Below, piece after piece: positions 6,024 through 9,407 of a stretch of DNA of 9,407 nt. This stretch comes from JADKIH01 sp031411835 (GTDB taxonomy: Bacteria > Bacteroidota > Bacteroidia > AKYH767-A > 2013-40CM-41-45): the NCBI GenBank assembly GCA_031411835.1, contig JANOBV010000166.1:1-9407 (forward strand), written 5' to 3'. Made by a program: the position numbers and the translations under genes. The notes under the pieces are model-generated. The model had not been told where the DNA came from and did not search any database. It worked only from the letters and a program-made list of their open reading frames with translations. How positions within the stretch are numbered: position 1 is the first letter of the stretch; every line of letters begins with the position of its first letter.

Positions 6024-7403
6024 ACCTGTAAATCCGCCATTACTAGTTGCATCTGCTTTCTTTTCAGGCAATGTGATCTTTACTCGCTTGATTCGTTTTT
6101 TATCGGCCGATTCAATTGTGAAAATAATGTCATTCAACTTTACGACTTGATTACGTTGCGGAATGCTTCCCATTAATTCAAGTATCAATCCTGCAAGTGA
6201 ATCAATTTCGCTTTCTTCAAATTCCAATAATTTGTGGTCGATCTCCATGATGCGACAAATGTCGTTCAGATTTGTCTTGCCTTCAAAAACGAAATTGTGA
6301 TCGTCAAGCTTGCTATATGTTAATTCATCGTCATCAAATTCATCGTTGATCTCACCAACGATCTCTTCAAGTACATCTTCAAGAGTAACAATTCCTGAAC
6401 TTCCACCATACTCATCAATTACAATTGCCAGGTGATTTTTCTTCTCCTGAAATTCTTGCAAAAGATCATTGATCTTTTTACTCTCCGGAACAAAATATGC
6501 AGGACGCATTTGCTTATGCCATTCGAAAGTATCGTCGTTTTGTAGATCCAAATAGGGTAGAAGGTCTTTGATACACAACACTCCAATTACAGTATCGAAT
6601 GAGTTCTCAAAAACAGGAACGCGCGAATATCTGTTATCCAAGATCAAGGGAAAGAGCTCGCTGAATTTTAAATTTTTGTCGAATGCAACTACATCCATTC
6701 GAGATTTCATGATCTGTCTTACATCAATATTTCCAAATCGTGCAATTCCCTTCAAGATTTTCTTCTCCTCTTCAGGCGTGCTTTTATCACTTGTTATGTC
6801 GATTGCATGCGTTAACTCATCAACAGAAATATCGTAACCTTTTTGTCCGAATCGCTTGTCAACGATAGATGTTGATGCAATTAGCACTGTACTCAGTGGT
6901 CGTAATACTTTACTTAATCCGAAGATCGGATAAACACTTTTCAATGCTGAACGCAAAGGATTCTGCGTTGCATAAACTTTGGGCATCACTTCGCAAAAAA
7001 GTACGATCACAAATGTTACTGCTACAACTTGAATTAAAAATCCAATTGTCTCATGATCGTGAAAGTTGAAAATGTCTTCAATCAGAATTGATGACAAGAC
7101 AACAATTGCAATGTTTACAAAATTGATCGAGATCAAAAGAGTCGCTAAAAGTCTTTTTGGTCTTTCTAAAAGACCGTAAACAAGTTTGTGTCTGTTTTTT
7201 TGTGATTCCTTTAGTTCAAATAGCTGAATAGGAGTAATTGCAAAGAATGCTGTCTCAGCACCGGAAATAAATCCGGAGATCAAAAGTAAGGCGAATAAGA
7301 CGATGATTTCTGCGATAAAAGGGACAGAAAAAGTAAATGCAGGATTCAGTATTGACAAAAGATTCTGCATTTGAAGAAATAGGGGGTAACTGCCGGGGTC
7401 CAA
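5448..7403 (-). CDS. gldE: GldE-GldD fused open frame (CorC/DUF21-CBS protein joined to gliding lipoprotein)
   Basis: One uninterrupted 651-codon frame carries two proteins that are normally separate. Residues 1-445 are GldE: a DUF21 membrane domain (about 28-190, four hydrophobic segments, SGAETAFFAITP at 47-58), a CBS pair (about 222-345, with RYSRVPV and the family signature DEYGGSSGIVTLEDVLEEIVG at 330-350), and a CorC_HlyC domain (about 365-445). Residues 461-651 are GldD. Both are needed for gliding and T9SS function in Flavobacterium; GldE sits in the inner membrane with cytoplasmic CBS domains. The start given is a TTG at 7403, chosen because MDPGSYP resembles the short Asp-Pro-Ser N-terminus I recall in GldE proteins. 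An in-frame stop lies four codons upstream. An ATG at 7370 (residue 12) is the alternative. Fusion versus a lost base at the junction is discussed in the findings. Confidence 0.85.
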   Translation of the reverse strand: MDPGSYPLFLQMQNLLSILNPAFTFSVPFIAEIIVLFALLLISGFISGAETAFFAITPIQLFELKESQKNRHKLVYGLLERPKRLLATLLISINFVNIAIVVLSSILIEDIFNFHDHETIGFLIQVVAVTFVIVLFCEVMPKVYATQNPLRSALKSVYPIFGLSKVLRPLSTVLIASTSIVDKRFGQKGYDISVDELTHAIDITSDKSTPEEEKKILKGIARFGNIDVRQIMKSRMDVVAFDKNLKFSELFPLILDNRYSRVPVFENSFDTVIGVLCIKDLLPYLDLQNDDTFEWHKQMRPAYFVPESKKINDLLQEFQEKKNHLAIVIDEYGGSSGIVTLEDVLEEIVGEINDEFDDDELTYSKLDDHNFVFEGKTNLNDICRIMEIDHKLLEFEESEIDSLAGLILELMGSIPQRNQVVKLNDIIFTIESADKKRIKRVKITLPEKKADATSNGGFTGMSSLNIILLFLLSTVFFSCEQEYNPKPRGYFRIEVPEKKYEVFKSSDCNFSFEVPVYAKVIKDTIESAEPCWYNIEWPKYKGTVYLSHKNVNKNLAKFINDSQTLSMKHIAKASGMHEEEINEPNKKVYGYYTFVKGNAASAVQFYLTDSSKHFVRGALYFYAIPNPDSIAPVLNFVEEDVKHLVSSFEWK

Positions 7404-7429
7404 GGAGTGTTGTTAGAGTTTGCTAAAAT

Positions 7430-7473
7430 AAAAAACAGGCACAAAGCTAAAAAAAACTTCGAGCCTGTTTTTT
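7430..7473 (-). terminator. Rho-independent terminator of ssb
   Basis: A perfect 11-bp inverted repeat, AAAAAACAGGC (7430-7440) and GCCTGTTTTTT (7463-7473), encloses a 22-nt loop. Read on the minus strand it starts 14 nt after the ssb stop and its 3' arm ends in TTTTTTATTTT, a standard U-tract. The plus-strand copy also ends in T6, so it could act in both directions. It lies between ssb and gldE. Confidence 0.75.
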
Positions 7474-7487
7474 AACATTTTCATTAA

Positions 7488-7904
7488 TTAAAATGGAAGG
7501 TCGTCTGAAGGTGATGCAGTCGCTACCATTTCAGCTGTTGGCTGTGCATTGGCTGCCGGTTCCGGATTATCGGTTCTCGGGCCGCCAAGCATTGTCATTT
7601 CATCAGCAACGATCTCTGTGATGTACTTTTTGTTGTTCTCGTCACCATACTGGCGCGTTTTGATCTTGCCTTCAATGTATACCATTTTTCCTTTGCGAAC
7701 GTATTTCTCTACGATTTCAGCTAATCCTCGCCAAAGAACGACATTGTGCCATTCAGTCGTTTCAATTTTTTGTCCTTCTTTGTTTTTGAAAGAAGAAGAT
7801 GTCGCTAATGGGAATCTCGCCAACGCTACTCCGCCTTCTAGGTATTTTACTTCCGGGTCTTTCCCAACGTATCCAACTAGGATAACTTTATTAATTCCGC
7901 TCAT
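7488..7904 (-). CDS. ssb: Single-stranded DNA-binding protein
   Basis: SSB coats single-stranded DNA in replication, repair and recombination and recruits partner enzymes. The ATG at 7904 gives 138 residues starting MSGINKVILVGYVGKDPEVK, the standard family N-terminus. An upstream in-frame ATG at 7961 would add 19 residues not seen in SSBs and overlaps the promoter, so it was not used. Residues 1-107 are the OB fold (ALARFPLATS, TEWHNVVLW with its DNA-stacking Trp, EKYVRKGKMVYIEGKIKTR). A short Pro/Ala-rich linker follows, and then the acidic tip DDLPF that binds SSB partners. The linker is brief, so the protein is shorter than the roughly 175 residues of E. coli SSB, but all functional parts are present. 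It is probably transcribed alone, given the promoter and terminator on either side. Confidence 0.96.
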   Translation of the reverse strand: MSGINKVILVGYVGKDPEVKYLEGGVALARFPLATSSSFKNKEGQKIETTEWHNVVLWRGLAEIVEKYVRKGKMVYIEGKIKTRQYGDENNKKYITEIVADEMTMLGGPRTDNPEPAANAQPTAEMVATASPSDDLPF

Positions 7905-7939
7905 TGTTTTATGTTTTAGTTTTTTGAAATTTATGACAT

Positions 7940-7947
7940 CAAAGATA
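7940..7947 (-). promoter_or_regulatory. Candidate -7 element of the ssb promoter
   Basis: TATCTTTG on the minus strand (7947-7940) fits TAnnTTTG exactly and is identical to the -7 box before the HU gene. The start codon is 35 nt downstream. Upstream at the right distance (20 nt) there is only TTTT, not TTTG, so the -33 part is weak. Confidence 0.5.
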
Positions 7948-8021
7948 AGTCGCTTGCGCACTTTTTAAAAACTGTAAATGCTGGAACTTTATTGATGTTT
8001 ATTTTATTGAATTTTTGATTT

Positions 8022-9074
8022 TCACATTTGCTTCAAATATTCCTCAATTAACCTTGGAACTGCATATTCTTTTACCGATGTTGAATTTACCTTTTTCCAA
8101 TTTTGCTTTTCTTCTTTGAATAATTTTAATTCTGCACGCACTTCATAGAATGTTGCATGAATGTGCTGATGACTTAATATGTGTTTAAACTCATTGCTCA
8201 CTTTCAGGACTTCAGATTTTTTACTTTCAAAGTGTGACTTCCATTCTTTAGTTGCCATCACTTTATTTTCGCTTATGGCTATATCAGTTTCAATCAATGG
8301 AAAATCGTGAAGCCCTGTCCAGATGTCCTTTTCCTTTCGTTGTCGAATGAAAAAATTGTCCTTTTCACGTATGACAAGGTAATGAAAAAATCGTTTCCTG
8401 ATTTTGGTTTTCTTAGATTTAACAGGGAGAGAAGCGACCATTTTATTCTCAAATGCAAAGCAAGAAACTTGAAGTGGACAAGTAGAACAATCCGGCGAAA
8501 CGGGTTTGCATTGCTTGGATCCAAATTCCATTATTGCCTGATTGAATATGTCAGGCGGATGATTTCCTAAAAGACGATTCGCAAGTTCGGTGAATTCTTT
8601 TTTTCCTTGTCCTGAATCGATTGGAGTCTTTATTCCTGAATATCGACTCACGAGCCTGAAAACGTTGCCATCCACCACAGCATGCGGTAATTTGAATGCA
8701 AATGATGCAATTGCCGCTGCAGTATATTCTCCTACACCTTTCAGCGATTTGAGGTCGTCGTAATTATTGGGAAATTTGCCTTTGAACCGGACAACTACAT
8801 CTTTTGCCGCTGCATGTAAATTTCTTGCTCGTGAATAATATCCTAGTCCTTGCCAAAGCTTCAGGATTTCGTCTTCTGAGGCACTGGCAAGCGCATGAAC
8901 AGTTTGATATGTCTCAGAGAACTTGTAATAGTATGCCATTCCCTGGTCGACTCTAGTTTGCTGTAGAATGACCTCGGAAAGCCAGATCTTATACGGATCT
9001 TCAATGCCTCGCCATGGCAAATCCCGCTTGTTCTTTTTGTACCACGAAATCACCTTTTTTCCGAACTCTTTCAT
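8022..9074 (-). CDS. mutY: A/G-specific adenine DNA glycosylase
   Basis: MutY removes adenine mispaired with 8-oxoguanine, preventing G-to-T transversions. The 350 residues show the family plan. The N-terminal helical domain carries the catalytic Glu34 in WLSEVILQQT. The helix-hairpin-helix is LKGVGEYTAAAI (111-122), with catalytic Asp135 in VVDGNVFR. The [4Fe-4S] ligands are C189-x6-C196-x2-C199-x5-C205. After a basic linker (KSKKTKIRKR, 219-228), a NUDIX-like recognition domain (about 229-350) holds LSHQHIHATFY (300-310), the equivalent of the Phe-Ser-His loop that reads 8-oxoG. In-frame TAG codons two and four codons upstream fix the ATG at 9074. ssb follows 117 nt downstream on the same strand, beyond its own promoter. 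No clear mutY promoter could be assigned. Confidence 0.97.
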   Translation of the reverse strand: MKEFGKKVISWYKKNKRDLPWRGIEDPYKIWLSEVILQQTRVDQGMAYYYKFSETYQTVHALASASEDEILKLWQGLGYYSRARNLHAAAKDVVVRFKGKFPNNYDDLKSLKGVGEYTAAAIASFAFKLPHAVVDGNVFRLVSRYSGIKTPIDSGQGKKEFTELANRLLGNHPPDIFNQAIMEFGSKQCKPVSPDCSTCPLQVSCFAFENKMVASLPVKSKKTKIRKRFFHYLVIREKDNFFIRQRKEKDIWTGLHDFPLIETDIAISENKVMATKEWKSHFESKKSEVLKVSNEFKHILSHQHIHATFYEVRAELKLFKEEKQNWKKVNSTSVKEYAVPRLIEEYLKQM

Positions 9075-9094
9075 TTTCTACTTCTAACTTTCTT

Positions 9095-9171
9095 GGTCCA
9101 AAAACCTTCTGCCACGAAGTTACTAAAATCGGAGCCTTCCGGTCGGGAAACGACGGCTTTTTCCCGAGGCC
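9095..9171 (-). repeat. GC-rich intergenic element in the mutY leader, candidate dispersed repeat
   Basis: This stretch is clearly richer in G+C than the AT-rich sequence around it. It contains a perfect 8-bp inverted repeat, TCGGGAAA (9143-9150) and TTTCCCGA (9160-9167), with a 9-nt loop. Three more G-C pairs are possible around a bulge (GCC 9134-9136 with GGC 9168-9170). On the minus strand one frame reads LGKKPSFPD and the next reads GRLRF-stop (9140-9123). I recall short spurious Bacteroidota proteins ending in KPSFPTGRLRF, which would be translations of the same widespread intergenic repeat; this recollection is unverified. It ends 20 nt before the mutY ATG, so it would lie in the mutY 5' leader. 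Confidence 0.45.
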
Positions 9172-9297
9172 AATGTTAAAATAAGTAGAATATTTTAGTG
9201 AATTATGGTTAAAGTGGCTCATAAGTTGCTTAAATACAATTATTTAACCCCTAAAAAATTATTTTGCATTCTTTAGTAAAAATTACCTCAATAGGTT

Positions 9298-9326
9298 TTT
9301 GGATTTAATTTGAAGCGCTATCTTTG
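9298..9326 (+). promoter_or_regulatory. Promoter of the HU-family gene
   Basis: TTTG (9298-9301) and TATCTTTG (9319-9326) are separated by 17 nt, matching the Bacteroidota vegetative consensus in both boxes. The expected transcript start is near 9331-9334, giving a leader of about 30 nt. AAAGAA directly before the ATG may help ribosome loading. Confidence 0.75.
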
Positions 9327-9360
9327 CCGCCCAATATTTAATTACCTAATACTCAAAGAA

Positions 9361-9407
9361 ATGACAAAAGCAGAATTAGTAGCCGAAATTTCCACTAAGA
9401 CAGGGAT
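9361..9407 (+). CDS. HU-family DNA-binding protein, N-terminal fragment (cut by window edge)
   Basis: The ATG at 9361 opens a frame reading MTKAELVAEISTKTG before the window ends. This matches the first helix of HU/IHF proteins (M-T/N-K-x-(E/D)-L-(V/I)-x-x-(I/V)-(A/S)-x-K-(T/S)-G), small histone-like dimers that bend DNA. It is divergent from mutY and has a strong consensus promoter, as expected for an abundant nucleoid protein. Only 15 complete codons are visible, so subtype cannot be told. Confidence 0.85.
   Translation, partial: MTKAELVAEISTKTG

Noticed and set aside
5878..7069. Plus-strand frames of 66-90 residues opposite the gldE/gldD frame
   Set aside because: They lie wholly inside the coding sequence of a recognised protein and have no domain features.
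7905..7961. N-terminal extension of ssb to the upstream ATG
   Set aside because: The added residues (MRKRLIFDVINFKK...) do not match the SSB family and cover the -7 promoter box; MSGINKV is the standard start.
7549..7968. 139-residue plus-strand frame opposite ssb
   Set aside because: Antisense shadow of a well-identified gene with low-complexity Ser/Pro/Leu content.
9001..9222. 73-residue minus-strand frame overlapping the mutY start
   Set aside because: It covers the mutY N-terminus in another frame and otherwise translates the GC-rich intergenic element; no domain or independent start context supports it.

Overview
The window comes from an AT-rich member of the Bacteroidota, probably aerobic and possibly gliding or type IX-secreting. 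The evidence is a mutY - ssb - gldE - gldD cluster (the gld genes are gliding/T9SS genes typical of this phylum), a protein with a type IX secretion (T9SS) C-terminal sorting domain, an HU gene divergent from mutY, promoters matching the Bacteroidota consensus TTTG-N17-23-TAnnTTTG, and the lack of clear Shine-Dalgarno sequences. I cannot name the genus. I found no CRISPR array, transposase, phage gene or defence island; most of the window is housekeeping.

Layout. 1-95 (-): N-terminal fragment of a CheY-like response regulator. 113-188 (-): tRNA-Phe(GAA) with an encoded CCA and its own promoter; the regulator starts only 17 nt downstream of it. 306-2481 (+): coaX (type III pantothenate kinase, CoA synthesis), overlapping by 29 nt a gene for an exported beta-barrel-like outer-membrane protein. 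2546-3574 (+): heme A synthase of the COX15/CtaA family, implying a heme-A terminal oxidase. 3720-5264 (+): a secreted T9SS cargo protein built from seven repeats of about 58 residues. 5265-5447 is a convergent gap. 5448-7403 (-): one uninterrupted frame encoding GldE followed by GldD. A strong terminator-like hairpin separates it from ssb (7488-7904, -). 8022-9074 (-): mutY. 9075-9360: divergent intergenic region holding a GC-rich element that may be a dispersed repeat, plus a strong promoter for an HU-family gene whose first 47 bases (9361-9407, +) close the window.

How the genes relate. ssb and mutY are DNA-maintenance genes next to gldE/gldD, an arrangement I recall as common in Bacteroidota. 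GldD and GldE are needed for gliding and T9SS function in Flavobacterium, and the protein at 3720-5264 is a likely client of that secretion system. coaX and heme A synthase are metabolic genes with no obvious link to the rest.

The most unusual feature is the single open frame joining GldE to GldD. It is either a true fusion with an internal lipoprotein signal or the result of a one-base loss. Two in-phase-shifted stop codons sit exactly at the junction, so the second explanation must be tested. Second is the possible dispersed repeat in the mutY leader, and third the tRNA-response regulator tandem.
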